Counted from the stretch's first letter, positions 51,604-62,826 are shown. The stretch: DNA of 64,000 nt from Azospirillum thermophilum (GCF_003130795.1 NZ_CP029356.1:394501-458500); one strand, 5' to 3'. The notes: generated by a model not told the origin, from the sequence alone. Made by a program: numbers and translations.

Positions 51604-53857
51604 CGGATCCGTCCGGGGTGGCGGTCTCGCGCTCCGCCACCGAGGATCCGGACAGCGCCCCACCCGGCAGGACGCCCTGGGGAACGGCTTCGGCCGCGGT
51701 GGCGGTCTCGATCCCCGGGGCCTCCTGCGGGACAGGGGCGGCCTCGGGAACCGCGTCCGGCCGGAGGTCCGCCGGCGGCTTGGTCGCCACCAGCGTCGGT
51801 TCCACGGCCGGGCGCTTGTCCTCCGCGATATAGACCGGCCACCCGCCCGCCGCAACGGCGTCGAGCGACGCCGTCTCCTGGCCGAGCCTCAGGCGGTAGA
51901 TCCAGAAATTCGCCAGCACCTTCTCGACATAGTCGCGCGTCTCGGCGAAGGGCAGGCTCTCGATGAACAGCAGCGGGTCGGTGACGTCCGACAGGTCGCG
52001 CCGCCAGCGCATCAGCGTGCCGGGACCGGCATTGTAGGCGGCGGCGGCGAGGAACAGGTTGCCGCCGATCTCCGGCATCGTCAGCAGCTCTGCCAGATAG
52101 CGCTGGCCGAGCTCCATGTTGCGTGCGGGATCGAACAGGGCGGAGCGGTCGGTGTCGGCGTCGCCGATGTCGGCGTTGCGCTCCTGCACGTGCTGGGCGG
52201 TCGCCGGCATGATCTGCATCAGCCCGGTCGCCCCGGCGGAGCTGACCAGCCGCGGATCGAAGCGCGATTCCTGCCGCATCACCGCGAAGACCAGCGCGCG
52301 GTCCAGCGCGAAGCCGTCGCGCGGCTTCCAGTGGGGCAGCGGATAGAGGGCGGCGGCATAGGGAGCGCCGTCCGGCCCGGCCACCGCATTGCCGATCTGG
52401 AGCGACAGCGCCGGCAGCCCGGCGCGGTCGGCCAGCGTCACCAGCGCCTGTTCGATCAGCGCGTTGCCCTTGGGATGGATGCGCTGCAGCTCCATCTCCG
52501 CGAGGTCGCGCTGGTCGGCCTGGAGCAGGGCGATCGCCCGCAGCCCCTCCGGCCGCTCGGCCAGCGCCTTGAGCTGCCGGCCGGAGAGCTCCGGCGCCTG
52601 CCAGCGCAGCGAGCCGGTGTCGCCCAGCGCCCGCAGGGCGACGAGGCCGTAGAAGGTGTGGGAATAGCGCGCCGCGGCGAGAAGCTGCTCGCCCGCCTGA
52701 CCGTTGCGCCCCTTCAGCTTGTGCATCCGGGCGGCCCAGTAATGGCCGGCGGCGGCCAGCCACGGGGAGCGCGGGGCGCCGGCGGCCATGGCGTCGAAAT
52801 GGCGCGAGGCGCGGTCGACCTGCTTCAGCCGGTAGGCGGCGAGCCCGGCGATCCAGTGCGCCTCGGGAAGAAGCTGGCCGGAGCGCGACGCGCTGGCCGA
52901 GGCAAGCGACAGCGCCTCCCCGACATCGCCGGCATAATAGAGGGCGGCGGCGATGCGGGAGCGCGCCAGGTCATACTGCGCGGTGTCGAGCGAGCGGCCG
53001 AACTCGTCCTGGTTCAGCAGGGACAGCGCCGGGCCCGGCTTGCCGCTGCGCAGCAGATCCTCGATCCGGGCGATGGCGGCCCGGTCGGTGCGCGGCCGGC
53101 TGACCGTGCGGCTGCGCGGGGCGACGGTCACCGACTCCTCGCCCGACGCGATGGGAGAGGGGGCGGCCTCGTCCGTCCGCTCCTCGCCGGCCTGTCTGTC
53201 GGCCCCCTGCTTCTCCGCCGCCCGCTTCTCCGACACGGTGCGCAGCCCGCCCAGCCGCTCCAGCGAGCCGGACAGCCGTTCGCCGCGCTCGCTGTTCGGC
53301 GCCTTGGGCGGGCGCTGGCCGGCGGGCTGGCGCCGCTGGGCCAGGCCGTGGACGCGCTCGGCCCCGGCATGGTCGGCATAGCGCTGCATCCAGCCGGCCA
53401 GTTCCTCGTAGGAGGCGCGCCGGTCGGGGTGCAGGTAGCGCTGGCGCAGGACGTAGCCCAGCAGGCGGGTGTCGGAGAGCTGCCTGATCTCGGCGTCGGC
53501 GGCGTCCCACTCCGCCCGCTCCTGCAGCAGGAAGATCCGGCGGTAGCGGCCGGCGTCCTCCTCGCCGAGCTGGACGGCGCGAGCCTCCTCGTCCGTGGCG
53601 AGGAGCAACGGCTGGTCGGCACGCGCATGGCCGGGCGGAGTGACGGGTCGCCCGTCCGGCGCGTGGATCACAAGGGCGGCACGGGCCGGACGGTAGCCGT
53701 CCAATCCGTCGGGTGCCGCGGCCAGAACCACCGCGATGCCCAAGGCCCCCAGAAGGTTCCGCTGCAGCGACGCCGTCGGTCCGACGGAGTTTGCTGCACT
53801 GCAAAATATCCGGAGCATTTGATCGGAATAACGCACAGCGGAGCGAACCGCAAGCAT
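51590..53857 (-). CDS. slt: Soluble lytic murein transglycosylase
   Basis: 755 residues with AAGGTG eight bases before the ATG. A hydrophobic leader ([15 protein letters not shown]) exports it. A helical superhelix region ([64 protein letters not shown]) is interrupted by a charged low-complexity insert near residues 170-260. The C-terminal catalytic domain has the acid Glu in [10 protein letters not shown], then [13 protein letters not shown] and [15 protein letters not shown]. It cleaves glycan strands to 1,6-anhydromuropeptides. A Pro/Ala-rich tail follows, and the gene overlaps moaB. Confidence 0.92.
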   Translation of the reverse strand: MLAVRSAVRYSDQMLRIFCSAANSVGPTASLQRNLLGALGIAVVLAAAPDGLDGYRPARAALVIHAPDGRPVTPPGHARADQPLLLATDEEARAVQLGEEDAGRYRRIFLLQERAEWDAADAEIRQLSDTRLLGYVLRQRYLHPDRRASYEELAGWMQRYADHAGAERVHGLAQRRQPAGQRPPKAPNSERGERLSGSLERLGGLRTVSEKRAAEKQGADRQAGEERTDEAAPSPIASGEESVTVAPRSRTVSRPRTDRAAIARIEDLLRSGKPGPALSLLNQDEFGRSLDTAQYDLARSRIAAALYYAGDVGEALSLASASASRSGQLLPEAHWIAGLAAYRLKQVDRASRHFDAMAAGAPRSPWLAAAGHYWAARMHKLKGRNGQAGEQLLAAARYSHTFYGLVALRALGDTGSLRWQAPELSGRQLKALAERPEGLRAIALLQADQRDLAEMELQRIHPKGNALIEQALVTLADRAGLPALSLQIGNAVAGPDGAPYAAALYPLPHWKPRDGFALDRALVFAVMRQESRFDPRLVSSAGATGLMQIMPATAQHVQERNADIGDADTDRSALFDPARNMELGQRYLAELLTMPEIGGNLFLAAAAYNAGPGTLMRWRRDLSDVTDPLLFIESLPFAETRDYVEKVLANFWIYRLRLGQETASLDAVAAGGWPVYIAEDKRPAVEPTLVATKPPADLRPDAVPEAAPVPQEAPGIETATAAEAVPQGVLPGGALSGSSVAERETATPDGSDAKD

Positions 53858-54042
53858 AGGATTTCACCTTATGCGCGGTATTTCAGCATTCGTACGTGTT
53901 TCCAATCACTTACCGAGGGGTGCGCAATAGCCTTACCCCGGACGGCGAAGCCTTGGGGGCGGGCGCTCCGCGGTGACTGGATGGTGGCTGAACGGTATCT
54001 GTCGATCGTCTTGGAGATGACTGTAAAGGACGGTCCCGGATA

Positions 54043-54966
54043 TTACGCCGTCCGGGCCTGCCATTCGTCGATCTTCTGGCGCAGGACGAGCATGTCCCGC
54101 CACGCCTCGCGCTTGGCGATCGGGTTGCGCAGCAGATAGGCGGGGTGGAGCATCGGCAGCACCGGGACCGGCGCGGCAAGGCCGGGGGCGGCATACTCCT
54201 TCCACTGGCCGCGCAGCCGGGTGATGCCGTCCGGCCGGTTCAGCAGCGTCTTGGCCGAGGTGCCGCCCAGCGGGACGATCACCTTCGGGGCGATCAGCGC
54301 GACGTGGCGGTCCAGGAAGGGCAGGCAGGCGGCGATCTCCGCCTGGGTCGGGCTGCGGTTGCCGGGCGGGCGCCAGGGCAGGATGTTGGTGATGTAGACC
54401 TGCCCGCGGTCGAGCCCGATCTGCGCCAGCATGCGGTCGAGCAGCCTGCCGCTGACCCCGACGAAGGGCTTGCCCAGCCGGTCCTCGTCCTCGCCGGGGG
54501 CCTCGCCGATCAGCATGACGCCGGCCGCCGGGTTGCCGTCGGCGAAGACGGTGTTCATGGCGGTCGCCTTCAGCGGACAACCGTCGAAGGCGCGCAGGGC
54601 CGCCTCCAGCTCCTCCAGCGTCCTCGCCTCCGCGGCGCGGGCGCGCGCACTCGCCCCCGCCTCGCTGGCGCCGAGCGGCACGCCGGCGGGGTGGCCGGCA
54701 TGGGAACCGGCAGGGGAACCGGCAGGGGAAGCGGAATGGGAAGCGGCGGGGTGCGACATCATGCCCGATGCGGGAGGCCGGCCGGCGTCCGGCCGGGCCG
54801 GCGCGCGGGCGGCGCCGGGCGGCAAAGCTCCGGCTGGCGCGGGCCGCGCCATGGCGGACCGGGCGGAAAAGGCGGCCCAGTCCATCGGCTCGTCCCCCAC
54901 CGCCTCGTCACAGCCGATGTCGGCATGCCAGCGCAGGGCATCCAAGATGTCGCTTACGTCAATCAT
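54043..54966 (-). CDS. Uracil-DNA glycosylase, family 4-like
   Basis: 307 residues with AAGGTC before the ATG. The first 115 residues are a low-complexity Ala/Pro/Gly/His linker partly built of 12-base DNA repeats (54690-54750). The glycosylase domain has motif [35 protein letters not shown] and motif [12 protein letters not shown]. Family 4 enzymes normally have four cluster cysteines; here only GCPLK and ACLPF remain in the domain, as I recall for other alphaproteobacterial members. It removes uracil from DNA. The start is divergent from etf-QO with 127 bases between. Confidence 0.87.
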   Translation of the reverse strand: MIDVSDILDALRWHADIGCDEAVGDEPMDWAAFSARSAMARPAPAGALPPGAARAPARPDAGRPPASGMMSHPAASHSASPAGSPAGSHAGHPAGVPLGASEAGASARARAAEARTLEELEAALRAFDGCPLKATAMNTVFADGNPAAGVMLIGEAPGEDEDRLGKPFVGVSGRLLDRMLAQIGLDRGQVYITNILPWRPPGNRSPTQAEIAACLPFLDRHVALIAPKVIVPLGGTSAKTLLNRPDGITRLRGQWKEYAAPGLAAPVPVLPMLHPAYLLRNPIAKREAWRDMLVLRQKIDEWQARTA

Positions 54967-55093
54967 CGTTTGACCTTACCACAAGGCTTGTGGTCTTACA
55001 TGGGCTGAATACCCGATATGGGTGCGATGCGGTAGGACCGGCATCCTTGGCGGGACGGTGGCGGTCCAAAACAAAAAACGTGGGGGACCTGCA

Positions 55094-56743
55094 ATGGAGC
55101 GCGAACCGCGCGAGGTAATGGAGTATGACGTCCTGATCGTCGGCGCCGGCCCTGCCGGCCTCGCCGCGGGCATCCGTCTCAAGCAACGTGCCGCCGAGAC
55201 CGGCCAGGACCTCTCCGTCTGCATCATCGAGAAGGGCTCCGAGGTCGGCGCCCACCTGCTGTCCGGCGCCGTCTTCGAACCGCATGCGCTCGACGAGCTG
55301 ATCCCCGACTGGCGGGAGAAGGACGCGCCGCTGACGACCCAGGCGAAGGAGGACCGCTTCGTCTTCCTCACCGAGTCGAAGGCCTATCCCTTCCCGGTCG
55401 TCCCGCCGCAGATGCACAATCACGGCAACTACATCATTTCGCTCGGCAACCTCGCCCGCTGGCTCGGCACCCAGGCCGAGGAGCTGGGGGTGGAGATCTA
55501 TCCCGGCTTCGCCGCCGCCGAGGTGCTGTACGACGAGACCGGCGCGGTCAAGGGCGTGGCCACCGGCGACATGGGCATCGGCAAGGACGGCGAGAAGACC
55601 GGCAGCTACACCCCCGGCATGGAGCTGCACGCCAGGCAGACCATCTTCGCCGAGGGCTGCCGCGGCTCGCTGACCAAGACCCTGTTCGAGCGGTTCCGCC
55701 TGCGCGACGGCGTCGACCCGCAGACATACGGCATCGGCATCAAGGAGCTGTGGGAGATCGATCCGGCCAAGTCGAACCCCGGCCTGATCATCCACACCAT
55801 CGGCTGGCCGATGGATCCCAAGACCTACGGCGGGTCTTGGCTGTACCACATGGAGGGGAACCTCGTGTCGGTGGGCTTCGTGGTCGGGCTCGACTACTGG
55901 AACCCGCACATGAGCCCGTTCGAGGAGTTCCAGCGCTACAAGACCCACCCCTACATCCGCCCGACCTTCGAGGGCGGCCGGCGCATCTCCTACGGCGCCC
56001 GCGCGCTGAGCGAGGGCGGCTTCCAGTCGATCCCCAAGCTGACCTTCCCGGGCGGCGTGCTGATCGGCGACGCGGCGGGCTTCCTCAACGTGCCGAAGAT
56101 CAAGGGCAACCACACCGCCATGAAGTCCGGCATGGTCGCGGCCGAGGCGGTGTACGAGCACCTGACCGGCGGTGCCGCCGGCAACGAGGTGACCGAGTAT
56201 CCGGACAAGCTGAAGCAGTCCTGGCTGTGGTCGGAGCTGCACGCGGTGCGCAACATCCGCCCGGGCTTCCAGAAGGGCCTGTGGTCCGGCCTCGCCAACG
56301 CGGCCTTCGAGACGGCGATGAAGGGCAAGACCCCGTGGACGCTGCACCACAAGCATGCGGACAACGAGTCGCTGGTGAACGCCGCCGAGGCGCCGAGGAT
56401 CGACTATCCCAAGCCGGACGGGAAGGTCAGCTTCGACCGGCTCTCCTCGGTGTACCTGTCGAACACCAACCATGAGGAAAACCAGCCGGCGCACCTGACG
56501 CTGAAGGATCCGGAGGTGCCGATCCGCGTCAACCTCGCGCTCTACGACGCGCCGGAGACCCGCTACTGCCCGGCCGGCGTCTACGAGATCGTGCGCGCCG
56601 ACGACGGCTCCAACCCGCGGCTGCAGATCAACGCGCAGAACTGCGTGCACTGCAAGACCTGCGACATCAAGGACCCGACCCAGAACATCAACTGGGTGGT
56701 GCCGGAAGGCGGCGGGGGCCCGAACTATCCGGGCGGCATGTAA
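55094..56743 (+). CDS. Electron transfer flavoprotein-ubiquinone oxidoreductase
   Basis: 549 residues from [19 protein letters not shown], with GGGGGACC upstream of the ATG. FAD-binding [10 protein letters not shown] at the start, then [18 protein letters not shown], a membrane-binding region, [19 protein letters not shown], and a C-terminal ferredoxin-like 4Fe-4S domain ([30 protein letters not shown] in parts). It passes electrons from ETF, reduced by acyl-CoA and other dehydrogenases, to ubiquinone. That fits a respiratory alphaproteobacterium. The etfAB genes are not in the window. A strong terminator follows. Confidence 0.95.
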   Translation: MEREPREVMEYDVLIVGAGPAGLAAGIRLKQRAAETGQDLSVCIIEKGSEVGAHLLSGAVFEPHALDELIPDWREKDAPLTTQAKEDRFVFLTESKAYPFPVVPPQMHNHGNYIISLGNLARWLGTQAEELGVEIYPGFAAAEVLYDETGAVKGVATGDMGIGKDGEKTGSYTPGMELHARQTIFAEGCRGSLTKTLFERFRLRDGVDPQTYGIGIKELWEIDPAKSNPGLIIHTIGWPMDPKTYGGSWLYHMEGNLVSVGFVVGLDYWNPHMSPFEEFQRYKTHPYIRPTFEGGRRISYGARALSEGGFQSIPKLTFPGGVLIGDAAGFLNVPKIKGNHTAMKSGMVAAEAVYEHLTGGAAGNEVTEYPDKLKQSWLWSELHAVRNIRPGFQKGLWSGLANAAFETAMKGKTPWTLHHKHADNESLVNAAEAPRIDYPKPDGKVSFDRLSSVYLSNTNHEENQPAHLTLKDPEVPIRVNLALYDAPETRYCPAGVYEIVRADDGSNPRLQINAQNCVHCKTCDIKDPTQNINWVVPEGGGGPNYPGGM

Positions 56744-56754
56744 CCGCCGGACGG

Positions 56755-56790
56755 AACGCCTCCCTTCCCCGTGAAGGGAGGCGTTCTTCG
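56755..56790. terminator. Rho-independent terminator after ETF-QO
   Basis: A 13-bp perfect stem AACGCCTCCCTTC/GAAGGGAGGCGTT with a five-base loop lies 11 bases after the stop and one base before the converging EEP gene end. It is followed by CTTCGTT on the plus strand. Likely used by both genes. Confidence 0.85.
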
Positions 56791-56791
56791 T

Positions 56792-57814
56792 TCATCGCGG
56801 CCCGTCGCCCGGCAGCTCGAAGCTGGCGACGACCGGGGCGTGGTAGCTCTCCGGCGAGCGGTCGACCGTCGCGTGGGCGACCAGCTCGTCGCTCAGCGCC
56901 TCGTTGTGGATCTCGGCGCTGCGGAACCAGCCGAGCAGGCTGCGCGAGACCAGCAGATGGTCGAGCATCACGGCGTCGCCGCCATGCAGGACGGAGAAGC
57001 GCCGGTCCTCCGGCAGGGACCGTTCCAGCGGGACCAGCGCACGGCCGGCGAGGTCGCCGTTGCCGGTCGAGTCGAGGTCGGCGCGGATGATGCGGACCGG
57101 CGTCTGCTCCATCCCGGCGTTGCAGTCGCCGGCGACGACGATCAGCGCCTCCGGATCGGCGTCGAACACCCTGTCCACCGCCAGCCGGGTCTCCAGCGCC
57201 TGTCCGGCGCGCTTGATGGCGGCGAGGTAGAAGCCCTCCGCCCAGCCGCCGGCCGTCCGCCAGGTCAGCGCCGCCACCTTCTGGCCCGGCACCGGCGCGG
57301 CGAGCGGCGCGCGCAGATGCAGGTTGAAGACATGCAGGGGCCGGCCGCCGGGCAGGGTGATCTCCGCCTGCAGGACCGGCCGGTCCCAGGTGACGTCGCC
57401 CGGCGCCTCGCCCGGCGGGTCGGCCGTCACCATCCGCACCTGCGGCGGCGGAACCAGATCGTGGCGCAGCAGATGGGCCGCGGCGACCGGCCAGCGGCTG
57501 ACCACCACCAGATTGTGCCGGTCGGCCAGCTTGCGGCCGTCGCCGGCCGTGCAATGGAAGCCCTCGTAGCGGGTGCCCTGCAGCAGCCGGTCGAGGGCGC
57601 GCAGCACCCGCGGCTCTCCCTTCGCGGGGTGCTGGGCGTTGACCTCCTGCAGGCACAGCACGTCGGCCGCCAGCCGTTCGAGCTGGGGACGCAGCACGGC
57701 GGCCCGCGCCTCGAAGGGCGGGTCGCCGGCATCGTCGAAATTCTCCAGGTTGAAGGTGGCGATGCGCAGCGGGCTGCTGGAGGGGCTGCTGTCGGGGGTG
57801 GCGCTTTCTGGCAT
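56792..57814 (-). CDS. Endonuclease/exonuclease/phosphatase family protein
   Basis: 340 residues from MPESATPDSSPSS. The EEP fold shows LRIATFNLENFDD (metal-binding Asn/Glu), VLCLQEVNAQ, HVFNLHLRAPL, VVAGDCNAGME and DAVMLDHLLVSR with ASFELPGDGPR at the end; the His of a final SYHAPV completes the site. No signal peptide is seen, so it is probably cytosolic. The family includes DNases, phosphoinositide phosphatases and others, so the substrate is open. A longer frame from 57886 is possible but reads Arg/Pro-rich. Confidence 0.83.
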   Translation of the reverse strand: MPESATPDSSPSSSPLRIATFNLENFDDAGDPPFEARAAVLRPQLERLAADVLCLQEVNAQHPAKGEPRVLRALDRLLQGTRYEGFHCTAGDGRKLADRHNLVVVSRWPVAAAHLLRHDLVPPPQVRMVTADPPGEAPGDVTWDRPVLQAEITLPGGRPLHVFNLHLRAPLAAPVPGQKVAALTWRTAGGWAEGFYLAAIKRAGQALETRLAVDRVFDADPEALIVVAGDCNAGMEQTPVRIIRADLDSTGNGDLAGRALVPLERSLPEDRRFSVLHGGDAVMLDHLLVSRSLLGWFRSAEIHNEALSDELVAHATVDRSPESYHAPVVASFELPGDGPR

Positions 57815-57905
57815 GGGATCCGGTCCGGGATTCGGGTCGCCCCGGCCGCTCCGGCATTGCGGCCGGAGGCTCTGCCGTTCGGGCACCGGTTAGAACAGCA
57901 CCCGG

Positions 57906-58556
57906 TCAGAACAGTTCGACGTCGCCTTCGATATCGCTGCTGCGCAGGCGATCCATGAAGGTCTCCTCCGACCGCGCGATGTCGCGCAGCCTGTCCTCAC
58001 CGATCAGGCGGCGCTGCGACCGTCCGGTGGTGGGGTAGAACCGCACCGAACGGGGCAGCGTTCCGCCCACGTCCCAGCTTATGGTCGGGATCCCTTCGGT
58101 CGCAAGATACTCCATCACGAACTCGACGTTGCGCTGGCCGATGGCGGCGCCCCGTATGGTGCCGAGATTGACGCTGGCGCCGCCGAACACCTTGGCCCGC
58201 AGCCGGTCGCGCCGCCCGGTGACCGACAGCATGCGGTTGATCAACTGCTCCATCGCCGCGCTGCCGTAGCGCGAGGACAGCGACAGCGTGTCCAGCCCGG
58301 CGTCCGGCAGCAGGAAGTGGTTCATGCCGCCGATCCCCGCGTCGGGATCGAAGATGCAGGCGGCCACGCAGGATCCGAGGGTCGTCGTGATGATGATGTT
58401 GGGGTCGTCGCTCACCACGCAGCCGCCGACCACGATGTTCACGATCTCCGCTCCCAGCCGGCCGTCATGATAGCGGTGGGCGGCCGTGTCCTGCCGTTCC
58501 AGCCGGCGGCGGAGCGTGATGCGCGACGTGGCGGACAGGGCGAGGGAGGTGGACAT
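57906..58556 (-). CDS. cheD: Chemoreceptor glutamine deamidase CheD
   Basis: 216 residues from MSTSLALSATSRITLRRRLE. The catalytic triad matches the spacing in CheD of Thermotoga: Thr57, Cys63 (TLGSCVAACIFD) and His80 (GGMNHFLLP). The rest is typical: RYGSAAMEQLINRML, RAKVFGGASV, IGQRNVEFVMEYLATEGIP and PRSVRFYPTTGR. It deamidates glutamines in chemoreceptors, and in other species interacts with CheC. It has a longer N-terminal region (about 40 residues) than most. It is an orphan: no other che gene is adjacent. Confidence 0.93.
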   Translation of the reverse strand: MSTSLALSATSRITLRRRLERQDTAAHRYHDGRLGAEIVNIVVGGCVVSDDPNIIITTTLGSCVAACIFDPDAGIGGMNHFLLPDAGLDTLSLSSRYGSAAMEQLINRMLSVTGRRDRLRAKVFGGASVNLGTIRGAAIGQRNVEFVMEYLATEGIPTISWDVGGTLPRSVRFYPTTGRSQRRLIGEDRLRDIARSEETFMDRLRSSDIEGDVELF

Positions 58557-58704
58557 GGGCTGCGGCGACCCCGTCGTTCTTCGGTCGGAAAAGGGCGGAT
58601 AAGGCCCCGTTCGGCCTATGCCGAGTGTATAGGTAGTACGGCGAGAGCGCCAGACCAGTCTCTCGCCCGCCAGGAAAAACCCGTATTTTAGGGAAATGCC
58701 GGCG

Positions 58705-60129
58705 TCAGCGGCCGGCGGCCCACAGGGCGACCAGATCCCCCTGAAGGGCGCGCGCCCGATCCAGCCAGGCCCGCGCTTCCGGCGGCATCTCGGCCACCCG
58801 GCGGTCCATCGCGGCGTCGAGGCGGCGGCGCGCCTGGTCGTCGGCGATGAACAGGACGAAGCCGCGCCGCCCGCCCGGCAGCACCCCGGCCAGCCCCTTG
58901 GCATAGGCCAGCGTGCCGGATTTCGCCCGCACCCCGGGCGGCAGCGACTTCCCCTCCTCCTCCCCAGGCAGCAGCTCCCACAGGGCCGGGCCGGCGGCGC
59001 GCAAGAGGGCCGCCATCTGGCGCGGGGTCGCCCGCGCGGCACTGCTGAGGCCGGAGTGGTTGACCAGCCGCAACCCGCGCCAGTCGGCGTCGGCGTTGCG
59101 GGTCAGCCAGCCCTGCAGCAGGGTGGCGGAGCGGTCGAGCGTGGACGGCCCGGCCCCGCCCGCGGCGGCATCGAGCCGGCGGGAGGCCGCCAGCCCGATC
59201 ATCTCCGCCGTCAGGTTGTTCGACCAGCGCAGCACCTGCCGGGCCAGCACGGCCAGCGGTGGGCCGTCATGCGCCGCGACGGGAACCGCGCCGGCCGGCA
59301 CCGTCCCCGGCTCCGGCGCCGGCAGGGCGATGCCGGCCTCGGCCGCGACCTGCCGGAAGACGACGGCGGTGGCCAGGGCCGGACGGGCGACCGGCAGCCA
59401 GACCCGCTGCGCCAGCCCGGCCGACGGCGTCACCATCCAGTGGTCGCGGGCCTGCGGCTCCAGCGGCACCGCGCGGCCGGCGGCGGCGGTGAGGGTGATG
59501 CTGTCCAGCGGATGCCGCCCGACGTCCGACACCGACCAGGCCGACAGCTCCACCCGCCCGTCGGCCGTCCGCCCCCAGACGAGCTGGAAGCGGTTGAAGT
59601 TCAGCGACAGCGCCCCGACCCCGGTGTTGTAACCGGCACTCCACGGCTGGCCGCCGTCGATCTCCGGCAGCTCCGGCAGGGCGGTCGCATCGTAGAGGAA
59701 GCGGCCCGTCACGCCGGTGATCCCGGCGGCGCGGAGCCGGGCGGCGAGGTCGGTCAGCCCCTCGGTCGCCAGCGAGGGGTCGCCGCCGCCGCGCAGCACC
59801 AGATCGCCCTGCACCACGCCGCCGCGGACCGGCCCGGTGGCGTGGACGGCGGTGGTGAAGCGGTGGTCCGGACCCAGCAGGGCCAGGGCCGCCGCGACGG
59901 TCGGCACCTTGGCGACCGAGGCGGGGATGAAGGGGCGGTCCGGCTGCTGCGCCGCGACGGCCCGCCCGCTCTCCAGCTCGAAGACGAGATAGCCGACGGC
60001 GTCCGCGGTGAAGCCGTGGCGGGCGACCAGCGCATCCTCGGCCTGCCCTGCCCAGGCCCGGCCGCCCGGCCCGGTCCCGACGGCGCCCATCGTCACCAGG
60101 ACCAGCAACGCCAGCAGTGCCTTCCGCAT
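58705..60129 (-). CDS. dacB: D-alanyl-D-alanine carboxypeptidase/endopeptidase (PBP4 type)
   Basis: 474 residues from MRKALLALLVLVTMGAVG, a signal peptide cut near AWAGQA. Penicillin-binding motifs: SxxK in IPASVAKVP (nucleophile Ser), SxN in LRWSNNLTAEM and KTG-like KSG in VRAKSGTLAYAKG. A large insert lies between the first two, as in class C PBP4 (GGGDPSLATEGL, YNTGVGALSLNFN). It trims or cleaves peptide cross-links in the periplasm. It converges towards cheD in direction but is separated by 148 bases. Confidence 0.9.
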   Translation of the reverse strand: MRKALLALLVLVTMGAVGTGPGGRAWAGQAEDALVARHGFTADAVGYLVFELESGRAVAAQQPDRPFIPASVAKVPTVAAALALLGPDHRFTTAVHATGPVRGGVVQGDLVLRGGGDPSLATEGLTDLAARLRAAGITGVTGRFLYDATALPELPEIDGGQPWSAGYNTGVGALSLNFNRFQLVWGRTADGRVELSAWSVSDVGRHPLDSITLTAAAGRAVPLEPQARDHWMVTPSAGLAQRVWLPVARPALATAVVFRQVAAEAGIALPAPEPGTVPAGAVPVAAHDGPPLAVLARQVLRWSNNLTAEMIGLAASRRLDAAAGGAGPSTLDRSATLLQGWLTRNADADWRGLRLVNHSGLSSAARATPRQMAALLRAAGPALWELLPGEEEGKSLPPGVRAKSGTLAYAKGLAGVLPGGRRGFVLFIADDQARRRLDAAMDRRVAEMPPEARAWLDRARALQGDLVALWAAGR

Positions 60130-60277
60130 CCTGTAACCCCTCAGCCCGCATCCGGCCGGGCAATCCGGGGTACCACCCTCTTGCCGCAGCTTCCGGAGCC
60201 ATGCGATAAGGTTTGGATTGCGAAAAATCAACGGTTCGGCCGCGTCGGGCCGGTGCTGGGGCGGAGGCTGCGGCAGG

Positions 60278-62102
60278 ATGGCCATCAGACGCGAGGTCCG
60301 CTTCGAGGTGGTCGTCGAGCAGGGCGGCAAGCCCAACATCGACGGCATCTTCCCCGACGAGAAGGCCGCGACCGACCGGGCCAATTACCTGCTTCGCCTC
60401 GCCAAGTTTCCGGTCGTCCGTGTCGTGAAGGTCAATTCCGCCGGGCGGAGGAGACGGTCTTCCAGAAGGCGTCGGCCGGCGGCGGCGGGCGGCCCACCAC
60501 CATCTCCCACATCGAGGAGGCGGCGGTCTGCGCCGACGTGCTGCAGGTCTTCTCCTTCGACAGCCGGATGACCCTGCTGCGGCTGCTGCGCGGCTATTGG
60601 GACGACCAGTCGGTGGTGCCGGCCGAACAGCTCCACCGCTATTACCCCCTGCGCTATTTCGAGCGGGAGGCCCTGCTGTTCAACCCGGCGGTCAACCGGC
60701 TGGCCGCCCTGCAGGCGCCGCTGCTCGGCATCAGGCCGACCGACCGCTACGACCAGATCATCCGCCTGTTCGGCGGGCTGAAGGAACTGGCGCAGCAGTC
60801 GGCGGCGCTGGAGCCCTTCGACCGGGCGCTGGCCCGCGGCGGGGTGGCCGGGCTGCTGGCCGCGGCGCTCGACCGCGCGCCGGAGGAGCGGGACCGCATC
60901 GTCTCCCACGCCTTCGGCGCCCTGCTGGAGCCCCACCGCGAGTGGGGCGCCAAGCTGGCGGCGGTGCTGCGCGTCCATGAGGACGGCGACGCCGAGAACA
61001 CCCGCCTCGTCGACGAGTTCGCCGCGGAGGTGGTGGACGGCCGCGAGCCGATCCGCGCGCTGATCGGCTATGCCCCCGACCTCGGCTCCGCCCTGCTCAG
61101 CCTGCTGGCGGCCCTGCATGGCGACCTGGACGACCGGCTGCCCTACACCGACCCGCTGCTGGCGCTGTCGGGCGCCATCGGCGGCGGCGGCTTCGGCCGC
61201 ACGCGGGAGGCGCTGCTGCGCCGCATCCGCGGCGGGGTGGAGGGGCTGACCCCGCTGACCCGCACCGGCAGCGGGACGCAGGTCAAGATGTTCCAGTCGG
61301 TCGTCGACCGGCTCGCCGGCTTCGACGGCTATCTCGGCGGCCCGGCATGGCGGAGGCGCTGGTCAAGCGCGGCAAGACGGTCTGGGCGGCGGGCGGCGTC
61401 GACCTGCCCTTCGAGGATGCGGTGCTGCGGCTGACCAACCGGCTGGGCGGGCCGGGAGCGCGGATCTGCTTCCTGCTCGACCTCGCCACCAGCCCCTTCG
61501 GCCGGCGCAAGCTCAGCGTCCTCATCCCCCGCGTGGCGGAGGAGTTCGAGCGCATCGGCTCCGCCGCCGAACTGACCGCCCCCGGCGTCACCCCGCAGGA
61601 GGTGCGCGACGGCTTCGGCCGCCGGCTGCGCGCCGCCGGCATCCCGCGGGCGCTGGCCGAGGGGCTGATCGCCAAGATCACCGCCATCCCGGACGAGAAG
61701 CGGGTCACCGCCCCGCTGATCTCGCACAGCCACGAGACCTACGACATCCGCAATCCGGAACCGCCGGCGCCCAGGCTGGTGCTGACCTACCAGGGCCGCG
61801 AGCTGGTCCTGCAGGAGGGCGGGGCGGAGCTGGTGATCGGCCGCGCCACCGACTGCGGCATCGTGCTCGACCATGCGTCGGCTTCGCGCCGGCATCTGCT
61901 GGTCGGCGTGCGCGGCGACGGCTTCGTGGTCGAGGATCTGAGCCGCAACGGCACCTGCCTGGTCCCGGCGGGCGGCGAGCCGCGCCTGCTGCGCCAGGGC
62001 GACCTCGCGCCGCTGGCCGGCCGGGGGGAGATCGTCATCGGCTCCACCGAGATCGGCGAGAAGCCGGCCCGCATCGCCTGGGAGGTCATGCAGAAGCGCT
62101 GA
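60278..62102 (+). CDS. Unknown protein with a C-terminal FHA domain (two frame breaks)
   Basis: Reconstructed as 608 residues with one base restored near 60441-60446 and one near 61341-61348. The ATG at 60278 follows a GGAGG-like site. Residues 1-55 form a small domain (REVRFEVVVEQGGKPNIDGI, FPDEKAATDRANYLLRLAKF). A large middle part (VFQKASAGGGGRPTTISHIE, VCADVLQVFSFDSRMTLLRL, LGIRPTDRYDQIIRLFGGL, VKRGKTVWAAGGVDLPFEDA) has no family I can name. The last 90 residues are an FHA phosphothreonine-binding domain: LVIGRATDCGIVLDHASASRRHLLV and VVEDLSRNGTCL. It may be part of phosphorylation signalling; no kinase is adjacent. The stop overlaps the converging PPTase gene by 17 bases. Confidence 0.7.
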
Positions 62103-62826
62103 GCAGCGCATCCTCCAGCGTGACGCTCTCCACCCGCCAGCCGGGGCTCTTGATCGCCACCGCGGCGACCGTTCCCGGCAGGCCGCGCAGATCCTCCATC
62201 GTCCAGTCCTCCGGGACGCCGGCCACCGGCCGCAGGGTCTCCTCGACCGACAGCAGCCGGGCGGGGCGGCCGGGCACCAGCTCCACCGCGAAACGGTCGA
62301 GCGGCAGGGAAAGGCCGGTGCCGACCGCCTTGATCACCGCCTCCTTGCGCGTCCAGCCCAGCAGGAAGGCCTCGTTACGGCTCTCGGGCGGCAGAGCCTT
62401 CAGCGCCGCGGCCTCCGCCGGGGCGAAGAAGCGCTCGGCCAGCGGCTCGGCATCGGGGATGAGGCGCAGCCGCTCGATGTCCATGCCGAGCTGGCCCTCC
62501 GCCGCGACGGCGATCGCTACCGAATCCTCGCTGTCCGCCAGATTGAAGGCGGGGCCGCCGGGCAGGGCGGGCTTGCCGTGCTCCCCTTCGGTGAAGGCGA
62601 GTCCGCCCGGCGAGCGGCCGGTGTAGCGGCCGAGCAGGACCCGCAGCAACCCGCGCCGCAGGATGAAGCGGGCGCGCAGCCGGCCGGTGGCGAAGCGGTC
62701 GGCCCGCGCCGTCTCCGCCTCCGTCAGCAGGCGGCGCAATTCCTCCAGCCGGGGTTCCAGCCGGGTCAGGTCGGCGAACCAGACCTGGATCGTACGCTCC
62801 GGCAGCGCGAAGCTATGGGTTTTCAT
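62086..62826 (-). CDS. 4'-phosphopantetheinyl transferase (Sfp type)
   Basis: 246 residues. Sfp-family landmarks: [33 protein letters not shown] (metal-binding Asp-Glu pair), and the C-terminal [19 protein letters not shown]. The usual FNLSHS loop reads FNLADSED, so the conserved His is replaced; the enzyme may still be active, since that His contacts CoA phosphate and is not the metal ligand. It loads phosphopantetheine on acyl, peptidyl or aryl carrier proteins. No carrier protein or synthase lies near. Confidence 0.85.
   Translation of the reverse strand: MKTHSFALPERTIQVWFADLTRLEPRLEELRRLLTEAETARADRFATGRLRARFILRRGLLRVLLGRYTGRSPGGLAFTEGEHGKPALPGGPAFNLADSEDSVAIAVAAEGQLGMDIERLRLIPDAEPLAERFFAPAEAAALKALPPESRNEAFLLGWTRKEAVIKAVGTGLSLPLDRFAVELVPGRPARLLSVEETLRPVAGVPEDWTMEDLRGLPGTVAAVAIKSPGWRVESVTLEDALLSASA

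Noticed and set aside
54690..54750. A repeat array or CRISPR-like structure in the glycosylase gene.
   Set aside because: The imperfect 12-base units lie in frame within the low-complexity linker of the uracil-DNA glycosylase and have no spacers.
58696..61434. A 912-residue plus-strand frame containing part of the FHA gene.
   Set aside because: Its first 580 residues are antisense to dacB. Only the part after about 60440 is coding, as the middle of the FHA protein.
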